This document shows, piece by piece, positions 54,992 to 64,000 of a DNA stretch of 64,000 nt. This stretch comes from Bathynomus jamesi. Taxonomy: Eukaryota; Arthropoda; Malacostraca; Isopoda; Cirolanidae. The stretch lies in contig JAJOZX010003211.1 in assembly GCA_023014485.1 (NCBI GenBank), positions 448,001-512,000 of the forward strand. Reading direction: 5' to 3'. The notes under the pieces are model-generated. The model was not told the DNA's origin. It worked only from the letters and a program-made list of their open reading frames with translations, and did not search any database. The stretch's first letter is position 1. Every line of letters begins with the position of its first letter. The translations under genes and the position numbers were made by a program.

Positions 54992-57900
54992 GTAGTACTA
55001 CTTAAGTACTTAAGAAACTTCTCTCAGTCACTCTGCCATAAAATGAATCAGAATGTATTGAGAGATTTTAGGGAAGTTAATTTTTCAAACCTTTGCCTGA
55101 AATTGTTTAGAGTATATTCTAGGTTACAGTGCCTTGACTGTATTCCATTTCTCTAAAGTTGCACCCATCTGTCCTTTTACCCCATTCACATTAGCAGAAA
55201 TGTGTTAGAATGATGAACCAAATCAGTAAAAATGACCATATGAGTCGGGTGGTTTTTTATTAGAATAATGTGCGCTTTCACTGAAACTACTAAACCCTCT
55301 TACTCTCAGTTTAAAGTAATAAAATGTAAACAGAGGTTCGACTTGGATTGTGCTTTATGTTGCTTACATAAACTAAACTTAATATGGCCTAGACCTACAT
55401 GTAATATATACTGTTTTTAGTAATTAGTCAAACAAAGGCCGAGGCTCAAAACAAATTTGTCAGAGTAGACAAATGTATAAAACCGTGGGGGAGAAAGAAA
55501 TTGTTTAATTGCTTAAGTAAGCCCCTATCAACCTTAATATAGCCTATATGTGGGTTAATTCAGAACATCTTGTTCTAGAACAAGTAATACCAGTATTAGT
55601 TTCCATTGAATATTTCTCCCTATGTGAAAATTTATATATATAAATCCGCCTCGGTGGTGGTGTGGTTTAGCATCGCTGACTACGAATCCATCGGCCCCGG
55701 GATCGAGACCCGGTGACGGCAGGCGACGCGTAGTAAAACCCAGCCATTCAACTTTCCACACAAAGAAAATGGGTACCTGGGTAGCCTAGTGGTTAAGATG
55801 CTGGGCTGCTGATCGGGAGGTCGTGAGGTCGAGTTCGGGTGAAGACTTTACAATTTCTGACTGCCCGTGATGGGTCGTGGTTCGGATTTTATGTTAAACT
55901 GCGGGTCTAAGGTGGAGTGACAAGCTTGATCTTCGTCAGAATGAACAAAATGACAGAGATATCTGAATTATTTCTTGGTTGAGATTCTTTTAATTTTTTT
56001 TATTCTTAACTATAATTGGAGCAAATGAAGAAAATTCTCAATTAATGGAAAAGTTCTGAGTGTGTCTACAAATGGTAAGGAACTGTATTTAGTAAGAGAG
56101 ACCAACATTTGAGAAAGTTTTAGTAATACTAATTTATGGTAGCATTTGCATTTTATTGGGAGGTGTACAAGCAGGTTTTTTTTTATGCAGGAAGAAGGGG
56201 CCTAGAGCGAACCTCAGCAAAACGTCATCCCCATAGAGGAAGAAGAGAGCCAAAATCACGGTCCAAGGTTTTCGAGATGCTTGGACATTGCGTTTGAAAG
56301 ATTGGTCATAGACGGGGGGAAAGATGGATTGAGGAAGACTGTTCCAGAGTTGACTGGTTGAGTAGATGAAAGATTGAAAATGCTCATGAACCCTTGCATA
56401 TAGAGTGTTGGACAGAAAAGGAATGAGAATGTATGGAAACTCTGGTACTGCGTGCTCTCTTAAAGGAGGAGGAATGCAGTTAAAGAGTTTAGAGAGCAGT
56501 GTCCGTTATAGTAACGATAGTAAGAGAGAGAGAGGCAAGGAGCTGATGAAACGAAAAGCCTTTGATTCTATCCGGTCATAAGTAGAGCTGTGTCGGTTGA
56601 GCCACTCCACACAGGGGCGGACACTACCCCAGTACAGAGACAGCAACTGAGTGGGAATGAAGAAACTGCGGAGGCGATACAGTACACCTAACCTCTCAGA
56701 AGTTGTTTGAGAAAGAGGGTATATGTGATTTTCCCAGAAAAAATTACGAAAAAAGGAAACGCTAAGAATGTGAAGAAAAGAGTAAGGATTGAGTTATGTA
56801 TTGTTGAAGGTGAGGGGATAGTGTCTCGTGGAAGATTGTGACGAGTAGACAGATGAAGGGACTGAGTTTTTGAGACATTAAAAGGCAAAGTTTTCTCTGC
56901 TCCAGTCAGAGTCAGAGATAGCAGAAAGGTTAGAGGTCAGGTGCACCATAGCCATCCTACGCGAATCATGGAATGACTGTTGAGAGGGACGCCTCGTGAA
57001 GCGGGTGGTGAAGTGAAGAATGCAATCATCGGTGTAGGAGTGGATAGGACAGCAGGAAGTGCGACTTAATCCGAACTCTGAGGAATACCACTATTAATAG
57101 CCTTTGGGGAAGAACATTGCCCATCTACAGCCCCAGATCGGCCAGAAAGGAAACTAGAGGTGAAGGCACGTATAGAAGAATAGAAACCTAAGGAGGGTAG
57201 TTTGGAAATTTAGGATTTGTGGCAGACTATCAGAAGTTTTTGATATGTTTAGCGCAGTAGTAAAGGTTTCACCGAAATCTCGGAAGGAGGATGACCAAGA
57301 GTCGGAGAGAGATATACGAGAAGATCGCCAGTAGAGTGTCCCTTGCGGAACCCATACTGACGATAAAGAAGATTGTGAGAAGAGAGGTATTTAAGAACTA
57401 TCCTATTGAGGATAGATTCAAAACTTTTAGAAAGACAAAAACGCAGAGCAGTTGAACGATAGTTGGAGAGTTGAGAGCAGTCACCCTTCTTTGGGACACG
57501 CTGATTAAAAGCGAACTTCCAGCAGGAGGGACACCGCCAGGACCGTACGCCTTCCTAGAGTTGAGCTCAGATAGTGCAGAAAAAATATATTTGGAAGAGA
57601 CTAATTTCGGACATAATTAAGTCGGAGGGAGGAGGTGGAGGCAACAGTCTGAGCAAAGAGTTCAGCTTTATCAGGAGAAGAGACAGCAACTGAGCCGTCA
57701 GAATGGAAAAGAGGATGGAAAGTGGTGGTAGTGAAGTTGTTGGAGAGGTTCTTGGCTTGGTGGCAGAAAGAGCAAGATAAGAATTAGAATTTGATAGGTT
57801 TTAACATTTTTGTCTGATGAAGGAATTTTTGGCGAGTCAAAGAACAAACTTTGTACGATTCCGAGCAGAAATATAAGCCGAGTGAGTGTCGGGAGTTGGA

Positions 57901-60900
57901 TGGTGACATTATAAAGCGTAATAAATAAATTTATGCGGTGGTGTAGTGGTTAGCGTCGCTGACTACGAATCCATCGGCCCCGGGTTCGAGATCCGACGGC
58001 AGCCGGCGCGCAGCAAAACCCAGATGGTCATCCTTCCACACAATAAAGAAAGTGGTTGGTAGATAAATGGGTACCCTAGGTGGCCTAGTGGTTAAGCCGC
58101 TGGGCTGCTGATGGGGCGTGGTTCGGATTCCACGTTAAACTGTAGGTCTAAGGTGGAGTGAAAAGCTTGACTTTCGTCAGAATGAACAATTCGGGCGGAA
58201 GCTAACCAAAGGTTATCCCAGCCTATTTCCGTGTCCAGGCTATAACTTTTGAACCACTCAACATAAATTGGTGAAACCTGACACACACATGGATCATGAC
58301 AAGACGATGTGTCATTTGTAAAAATCCGTTTCCTGAATTAAAGGTCAGTCACTAATAGAGGTCAAAGTTCAAATGAAACTTTTCTGTGTCCGAGCTACAA
58401 CTTTTGAACTGTTGAACATAAATTAATGAAACTTTGCGCACACATTGATCATGAATAGACGATGTGTCAGGAGCAAGAATCAGATCCCTGCTTTAAAGGT
58501 CAAGGTCACAAATAGAGGTCCATGCCTTAACTTTTGAACCACTCTACATAAGTTGATGAAACTTCACACGTGTACGGATCATTACAAGATGATGTGTCAC
58601 GAGTAATACTCAGGCTCTTGCATCAAAGGTCAAGGTCACAAATAGAGGGGACATTGATGTCGTTTTGACATAGTTCTTGTTGAACATGTATCCAAACCAT
58701 CGTCAGAACATTTTATCAACATCTCGCTTGATCTAATGTAACCTAACCTAACTCAACCCACAACTCACAAGACAGTTGTTCATGAAATAGCTTGTCCCGC
58801 ACACAGATTTAGGAGGGCTATTTTACACTGGATAGTTTACATATTGTATTGATTTCTGCATTTAGAGATACTGATTTTGAGTTTCGAGTTTTAATTATTA
58901 GCTTCTTTTTATTTACAATTTTTTTTCCTGTTAACGTAGAGAATTCTTAAGTGACAAGTTGATGACTCCGCGGTACAACATTCCATTAGAAGAAGAGAGA
59001 GATATCGCGTTGCAGAGACTGAAGAGGATTTGCGATGCTGGTTTCATCTCTGTTCTTGACTTCAAAAACAATCCCCTCAGAATTTTTGCTGCCCACGAAC
59101 TTGCATCCATTATTGATCCTGCCATGGCGACTAAAATGACTGTTCAAGTAAGTTTAAAAGTCTCTGAAACCTGTTGTATGGTTAGGCACATTCAACTGCA
59201 GAGTTTGGACTTTGAGTAAAAGCCCAGTAGAATATTTTAAATTACCCAGACTATGTAGTACAAGTCCATAAGTTATTTTATTAAAAATACCCAACTTGTT
59301 GCAGTGAAGAGGTTACACTTAGTTTTTTAATGCCTTCTTGAAAGTAAATTGTAAATAGTGTTCAGAATTCTACAGTCCATTTACTTTTGCCATCAGTTCA
59401 ACCTCTTTGGTGGGTCTGTGCTAAAACTGGGCACAGAACGTCACCATGAAAAGCTTTTAAAGGGTATCGATACCCTGGAGGACGTTGGCTGTTTTGGACT
59501 CACGGAATTAGGATATGGTAACAATGCTGTCGAAATGGAGACGACAGCGGTTTACGACAAAGAAACAAGTACGACTAACGCTCATTTATTCTTTCTATTA
59601 ATTTAATTTTTAAGTGACTGTCAGGTAAATTCTTCTGTTCCTAGTTGAGTGTATCCTCTCTCTCGAAGTTTTTAATGAGTGGCACACGGAAGTATTTTAA
59701 ATAATTGGATCTCGCATGCAAATCTATTCTAGTAAATTAAAAATGATGCATTAATTTTTGTAAAAGATGCAAATTTTACAACTTAATATTCTGAATAAAT
59801 TATTTTTTTATGTAGTTTTTTAGAATTGACACGCACTTAACGTGTTTTCTAATTAATACCATCACAGAGGAATTCGTAGTTAATACGCCGAGCATTTTAG
59901 CTCAAAAGTATTGGATTACGAACGGTGCTATTCACGCGAAGCACATTATTGTCTTCGCTCAGATGATCGTAGAGGGAGTGAATCATGGCATTCATGGCAT
60001 TCTAGTGAGGATCAGGAACGATGATCTGAAGGTTAGTTCGCACAGCGTACACCATTCCGTTGTTAGCAGTTCATTGCTGGAAATGCATAATAATCGTTGC
60101 CTTGTACATTTTGTAAGAGTATTCATATTTATTAGTAGTATTAAGGGTATTTTTAAGTGTCATTAATGATGCCCCTCTTCATTGCTACCTAGATACCAAG
60201 TGAATCTAGATAGTACTTCCCCAAAAATATTTGCGAATCTTTGATCAGATGTCAGAATACATTATTAATACGCAGTTTTAATTTGATTACATCCTATTTG
60301 GGTCCATAATGTGAAAGTAATCAAAAGTATCGTAAGAGAGACATTCAATTTTATGATGATTAAACAGTTCTTGAATTAAAGGTGATGCCAAATGTACGTG
60401 TGGAAGACATGGGACACAAAATGGGACTGAACGGCGTTGACAATGCTAAACTTTTCTTCAACAACGTTCGAGTACCGCGTGAAAACCTCCTCAACAAATT
60501 CAGTGACGTCACACCAGAAGGAGAATTTGTGTCCGAAATTAAAGGGTAAGAAACAAACAATTCCCCGTTCGTACTTTATAAATGGTGAATTTAAAAGGAT
60601 GAAAGGGGAACTTTTAATCATATTATTTCAGGGGGAGAGCACGATTTTTAACAGTCGCCGATCAGCTCCTGTCTGGTCGTATTTGCATCGCGAGCATGTC
60701 GTTGGGAGGCGCGAAAGCATGTTTGGCCATTGCCTTCAGATACGCCGCCACGCGACTTACAGTTGGTAGGTTAGAAAGGTTTTAAGTGTTTGGAAAAATA
60801 TTCCTCGACTCTTCATCACATTAAGTGGCTATTCTGAATTATGTATGATCGCAGGAATTACTTAGCTGTATATAAAAAGAGGAGTTTGAATTGGAATAAT

Positions 60901-61953
60901 ATACTCTGGTTTGAGTCTGTGAAATGACAAATCTGCCCTAAAGAACTAAATTGAAAGGAACTTATTCTTTTCTTATCTTTAAAGGCCCTAGAGGGAAGTC
61001 TGACATGGCAATCTTACAGTACCAGTTGCAACAGAGGGCGCTCATGCCTCTCCTCGCGAGGACATACGCCATCAATTTTGGCCTCGATTACGTTAAGGTG
61101 AGAGATTAACAAAGATTAGAAGAGAGACATTTTGTGAGATGAAAACCAATTAAAAAGGAAATTTAAAAGCGTGACGAAGGTCTTATTCATAGCATCGCCT
61201 TCAAAAGTAGATAAAAGTTCCCTTTTCACCCATTAGATCAAGCTAGGTTAATCCATCATGGACAAGTTTTCTTTCATGTGGTCCAAAGGCGGAACAGCTC
61301 CTTTGTTAAATATGCCTGGGTCTAGACTCTAGATAGATTAAGTTAGATAAGTAAGGATTTTTATTCAGAGTATTTGTGAGTTTGTTATATTCGGTTTTTG
61401 CATGTACTCGGTTTAGACCTAGGTCCCCGAAAGGTTTAAGATGTATATAAGCCACTGAAACTAACTGCTAAAATCTATTCTTCTCCTTTAGAGGCGCTGG
61501 GCGTTCCAGCCGATCGATGGCTCGGAGCACGCAGAAATTGTGACGATGTGCTGCGCCATTAAACCTCTTGCTGGTTGGAACATCGAAAACCTCGTTTCCA
61601 TTTGCAGAGAAAGGTGCGGTGGACAGGGATACCTCTCTTGTAACAGGTCAGTGATCTTAAATATGCATTCGAATATACATAATCCAATATTATAAGATCT
61701 TTCCCAAACCGGCATATGTAGCTCTTTTAAGAGGAAGTCTGTTTAATGTCTTCTAAGGTTTGGTACATTCTTGTCATCGGCGCACTCTGCATGCACTGCG
61801 GAAGGAGACAACAGTGTCTTAATGCAGAAGGTAGCCAAGGAAAGGCTAACGACGTTTAGACCTTTGAAAGTGAACAAAGATCTCCCGGAAAACGTTTCAA
61901 GCGTTGAATATCTCGCAGATTTGCTAAACAAAAGAGAGAATCTTTCTTTCATG
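54794..61953 (+). CDS. Peroxisomal acyl-CoA oxidase (ACX2/ACX3-like), nine exons, partial
   Basis: Acyl-CoA oxidases catalyse the first, FAD-dependent step of peroxisomal beta-oxidation (acyl-CoA to trans-2-enoyl-CoA plus H2O2). Exons: 54794-54991, 58940-59147, 59397-59568, 59868-60031, 60382-60545, 60632-60765, 60985-61097, 61492-61646, 61758-61953; all phases agree. Domains in order: Ser/His-rich N-terminal stretch, helical N-domain, [20 protein letters not shown] (FAD-binding loop), beta domain with [48 protein letters not shown], a second helical domain with [13 protein letters not shown], and the catalytic Glu in [15 protein letters not shown]. About 500 residues visible of a usual 650-700. 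The start codon and the C-terminal ACOX domain with any SKL-type peroxisomal signal lie outside or were not found. GHK-GLNGVDN and RVPREN-LN resemble plant ACX2/ACX3-type enzymes as well as ACOX3. No lesion seen. Confidence 0.93.
55645..55950 (+). mobile_element. tRNA-derived composite SINE
   Basis: Two tRNA-like heads in tandem. The first has TGGTTTAGCATCGCTGACTA (A box) and CGGGATCGAGACCCGG (B box). The second has TAGCCTAGTGGTTAAGATGC (A box) and GGTCGAGTTCGGGT (B box). The tail GGTGGAGTGACAAGCTTGAT + CTTCGTCAGAATGAAC is shared with the SINE at 57930 and with the LINE end at 18040. GC-rich island in an oxidase intron. Confidence 0.8.
56190..57890 (-). pseudogene. LINE reverse-transcriptase remnant
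   Basis: Minus strand, from right to left in broken frames: [40 protein letters not shown], a GIPQSS-like block near 57080 (in place of GVPQGSVLSP), [16 protein letters not shown] (residual post-catalytic domain), [40 protein letters not shown], then [20 protein letters not shown] at the end. These are RT palm, thumb and C-terminal parts of a non-LTR element. Its 3' portion also occurs at 25440-25565. It sits between two SINE copies. Confidence 0.7.
57930..58190 (+). mobile_element. tRNA-derived composite SINE
   Basis: Head GTGGTGTAGTGGTTAGCGTC (A box) and CCGGGTTCGAGATCCG (B box), second head TGGCCTAGTGGTTAAGCCGC truncated before its B box, tail GGTGGAGTGAAAAGCTTGAC. Same family as 55645-55950 with a deletion in the second unit. 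Confidence 0.8.
58235..58670. repeat. Tandem repeat, about 130-160 bp x 3, with AAGGTCAAGGTCACAAATAG
   Basis: Three diverged head-to-tail units, each with ...CTTTTGAACCACTCAACATA, a ...GATCATGA-AGACGATGTGTC block, and an AAAGGTCAAGGTCACAAATA GAGGTC end. Single relatives lie at 53095 and 54410. Non-coding; lies within an oxidase intron. Confidence 0.85.
58940..59147 (+). CDS. Acyl-CoA oxidase exon
   Basis: Acceptor TTAACGTAG, donor CAA|GTAAGT. Encodes [40 protein letters not shown] and [20 protein letters not shown], part of the helical N-domain. Confidence 0.92.
59397..59568 (+). CDS. Acyl-CoA oxidase exon
   Basis: Acceptor GCCATCAG, donor ACAA|GTACGA. Encodes [20 protein letters not shown] and [20 protein letters not shown]. 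The Thr-Glu-Leu block contacts FAD in this family. Confidence 0.93.
59868..60031 (+). CDS. Acyl-CoA oxidase exon
   Basis: Acceptor CATCACAG, donor AAG|GTTAGT. Encodes [20 protein letters not shown] and [20 protein letters not shown], the beta-domain strand set including the K-W-x-x-N/G-A block. Confidence 0.93.
60382..60545 (+). CDS. Acyl-CoA oxidase exon
   Basis: Acceptor GAATTAAAG, donor AAAGG|GTAAG. Encodes [20 protein letters not shown] and [20 protein letters not shown]. Confidence 0.94.
60632..60765 (+). CDS. Acyl-CoA oxidase exon
   Basis: Acceptor TTATTTCAG, donor GTTG|GTAGGT. Encodes [20 protein letters not shown] and [15 protein letters not shown], the FAD-adenine side helix (SGR-x-I). 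Confidence 0.93.
60985..61097 (+). CDS. Acyl-CoA oxidase exon
   Basis: Acceptor CTTTAAAG, donor AAG|GTGAGA. Encodes [20 protein letters not shown] and [16 protein letters not shown], equivalent to the Q-Y-x-x-Q segment of the family. Confidence 0.93.
61492..61646 (+). CDS. Acyl-CoA oxidase exon
   Basis: Acceptor CTCCTTTAG, donor ACAG|GTCAGT. Encodes [40 protein letters not shown] and [10 protein letters not shown], the family's C-G-G-x-G-Y box. Confidence 0.95.
61758..61953 (+). CDS. Acyl-CoA oxidase exon (last visible)
   Basis: Acceptor CTTCTAAG, donor ATG|GTAAGT. Encodes [20 protein letters not shown], with the catalytic-base Glu in AEGDN, then [13 protein letters not shown]. The next exon is not recognisable before the window ends. 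Confidence 0.93.
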
Positions 61954-63128
61954 GTAAGTGATCACACTCCTTTTTTTTTTTTTTTTCGCTCTTTCTCTTT
62001 CCGCGATATCTGCTGGGAAATGAAATTCACTCCCATCTTCGATAGAAAGGCGAGATCGAGTTTAAGAAAAAAAAAAATCCCAACCCTGCGGTTAACCACT
62101 ATCGAATTCGCGACTAATTTCTTAAAATGAACAGTAAAATTTAATGTCACATTTTTCGCTTTTTGAGACGATTCGCCTTAACTGTTTTTATTAAATATTA
62201 ATGCGAGAGTTTTTAGACATTAGCTAATGATTTATCTTTTAAAAAACCGAGTTTTATTATGAATACCAAAACCAGTCCGGATTATAAGCGTGTTTATCAT
62301 ATAGCAGTCTTCGATAAGACCTATCATCATTTTCACCGTAACTGAAACGGACTTCAGACTGCGGGTTTAAACTTTTTAAAAATTTGGTAATGATCAGTGA
62401 AATAATTTAAAATAATACCAAATTTATATATGTAGGTAGGAATACTTAGTTAAAATTTTTGTTACAAAATATTCGTCATCATGTATTCAAAATACAGAAA
62501 GTTTATCGAAGTTGGATTTCCAGATTATTTATCTTTGCTCATCAGTTGTCGACGAATATTCCTACACGTGATGAATGCCATTCATCTTTCATTGATAAAA
62601 CACAGCTCCCCGATTTCATATAAGAATCGTTGGGCATAGAGGACAAAAGCAGTTGCTCAAAAAATTTAACTCTACGCATTTTAATAAAAGAAATTACCGT
62701 ACCCGTATAATGAGGATTATCCCATAAAGAGTGATAACTTCAAAATAATTTGAAAGGAGAACAAAAACATTTTTAATCTATTCAAGATTGTCTTTATTTT
62801 TTTTAGAAGAAATCCAACTTTGACCAATCATACATGCCTTTCTGTTTTAAATATTTTATGACGACCTTTTTTAATGTTATTTATACTAATCCGGTATTTT
62901 TTTTTCATATTAGCCTTACTTTATTTACATTTAATTAAGTCTATTTTAATTTTATTATTTATAATTATTTCATTTGGTAATTTTCAAACTTTGTAACAGT
63001 TTAGATACTGCACTGAAGGTGGTAAGAGGTCTCGCAATCTGTGATTGCAATTGGACTGGTTTTGTTATAATACGAAAAAGTTTATGGGAAGACCAATAGT
63101 CCACATAGTACTATAGTATATATATATA
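61954..63128. other. Acyl-CoA oxidase intron, no exon recognised
   Basis: AT-rich; a T15 run follows the donor. I found no exon-like segment with matching phase, so the remaining oxidase exons are probably right of 64000. Confidence 0.5.
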
Positions 63129-63919
63129 CACACACGGTGTCCCATAAGTCCGGCATCATAGGAAAAATAATAAAAAAAGGCAAAACAAAAGCTTTTATTT
63201 ACAGAACGTGCTCAATATGTCCACCATTGTTTTCAATACACAAATTCAGACATGATACCCAGTCAGCAAGCACACGGTGAATGATGTCAGGAGTAATGGT
63301 GTTACATGCCCCAATAATGCGCTGCCGCAAATGTTCAACACTCCTAATTTTCTCTGCGTATGCCAGTGCTTTCAAGTGGCCCCAGAGATAAAAATTTTGT
63401 GGCGTGAGATCCGGGCTTCTAGCTGGCCATTCCACAGTCCCTCGACGTCCTATCCAATGACCAGGGAATTGTTGGTACAGGTATTCCCTTACTTGGGTGC
63501 TGTAATGTGCAGGAGCGCCGTCTTGCTGGAACCATGTTGGGAAATTTCCTTCTTCGTTCAAGACACTGGGAAATGCTTCTTCCTTGAGCATACGTAGGTA
63601 GGTGCCTCCAGTGATATGTTCATCGAAAAAGAGGGGGCCTATGATGCGATATTTCCAAATGCCCCACCATACCATCACCCGAGATGCACCTTGTTCCTTT
63701 GAAGAGGTATACCAGTGAGGGTTGTTTTGAGACCAGTAGCGGGTGTTCTGTCGATTTACCTCACCTCAATCATTCACCGTGTGCTTGCTGACTGGGTATC
63801 ACGTCTGAATTTGTGTATTGAAAACAATGGTGGACATATTGAGCACGTTCTGTAAATAAAAGCTTTTGTGTTGCCTTTTTTTATTATTTTTCCTATGATG
63901 CCGGACTTATGGGACACGC

Positions 63920-63929
<10 letters not shown>
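63129..63929 (-). mobile_element. mariner-like remnant with inverted-duplicated 3' end
   Basis: Outer ends (CA)n then CGGTGTCCCATAAGTCCGGC at the left and the complement of CAGCGTGTCCCATAAGTCCG at the right, flanked by TA. The left arm 63129-63285 (terminus plus last part of the transposase) is repeated in reverse at 63769-63929. The element thus has two 3' ends and no 5' end. Confidence 0.82.
63199..63678 (-). pseudogene. DD41D-like mariner transposase, C-terminal half
   Basis: MMVWWGIWKYRIIGPLFFDE, FQQDGAPAHYSTQVREYL (second Asp present), WIGRRGTVEWPARSPDLTPQ followed by NFYLWGHL. At the position of the third catalytic Asp there is Asn (TPQN in place of TPxD). C-terminus NNGGHIEHVL. The N-terminal half, including the first Asp, is gone. 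Clearly inactive. It shares the IGRRG-WPARSPDLTP signature with the intact copy at 11665-12708 but belongs to another subfamily. Confidence 0.85.
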
Positions 63930-63951
<22 letters not shown>

Positions 63952-64000
63952 ACTGCAAAGAACACGCAGTATAAATAACGTAAAGAACGACGCTTGTATA

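Noticed and set aside
59963..60166. Separate small ORF of 67 codons
   Set aside because: Its first part is the in-frame oxidase exon 59868-60031; the rest is intron read-through.

Overview
This is a eukaryotic, AT-rich nuclear window, almost certainly from an invertebrate and most likely an arthropod. The evidence is spliced genes with GT-AG introns, many mariner/Tc1, hAT and CR1-like elements, and short runs of the TTAGG/CCTAA motif used by arthropod telomeres. Species cannot be named from sequence alone. Two host genes are visible, both on the + strand and both incomplete. (1) POLR3F, the RNA polymerase III subunit RPC6: seven coding exons from 10486 to 20128, including the stop codon; only the short first exon is missing. 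(2) A peroxisomal acyl-CoA oxidase of the ACX2/ACX3-like type: nine exons from 54794 to 61953, with the N-terminus and the C-terminal part outside the window or not found. No tRNA gene, rRNA gene, CRISPR array or operon-type organisation was seen.

Layout. 1-10485: repeats (Tigger remnant, a DD41D mariner split by a hAT, a hAT-like element carrying a minisatellite, MITEs). 10486-20128: POLR3F, whose introns hold an intact-looking DD41D mariner, a non-LTR retrotransposon, and an unclassified TIR element nested in it. 20336-25800: a perfect 480-bp tandem duplication across a mariner end, then Tc1 and LINE remnants. 26250-37600: a minus-strand CR1-like LINE broken by a 9.3-kb element with 420-440 bp inverted termini and a 3-bp target duplication. 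That element carries a degraded gene with an XPG/PIN-like nuclease region and a CXC-type cysteine cluster (best fit: Academ superfamily), and has itself been hit by a hAT and by a DD37E element that contains a perfect palindromic retroelement. 38000-47700: MITEs, a hAT pseudogene, a 0.6-kb palindrome containing CCTAA repeats, CR1 and RTE-like LINE pieces, and a Tigger. 48300-52400: a hAT remnant and a 3.1-kb element with an intact 750-codon ORF. 53000-62000: LINE and SINE copies and the acyl-CoA oxidase exons. 63129-63929: a mariner remnant with inverted-duplicated ends.

Most of the window is therefore nested transposons, and exact target-site duplications allow several insertion orders to be read directly. 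The most promising points are three. First, two elements (16045-17672 and 49294-52376) seem to share one unclassified transposase family. Second, there is the 9.3-kb Academ-like element. Third, a short retroelement with 12-bp target duplications carries a hammerhead-ribozyme-like fold and is present both as an inverted dimer and as a monomer.
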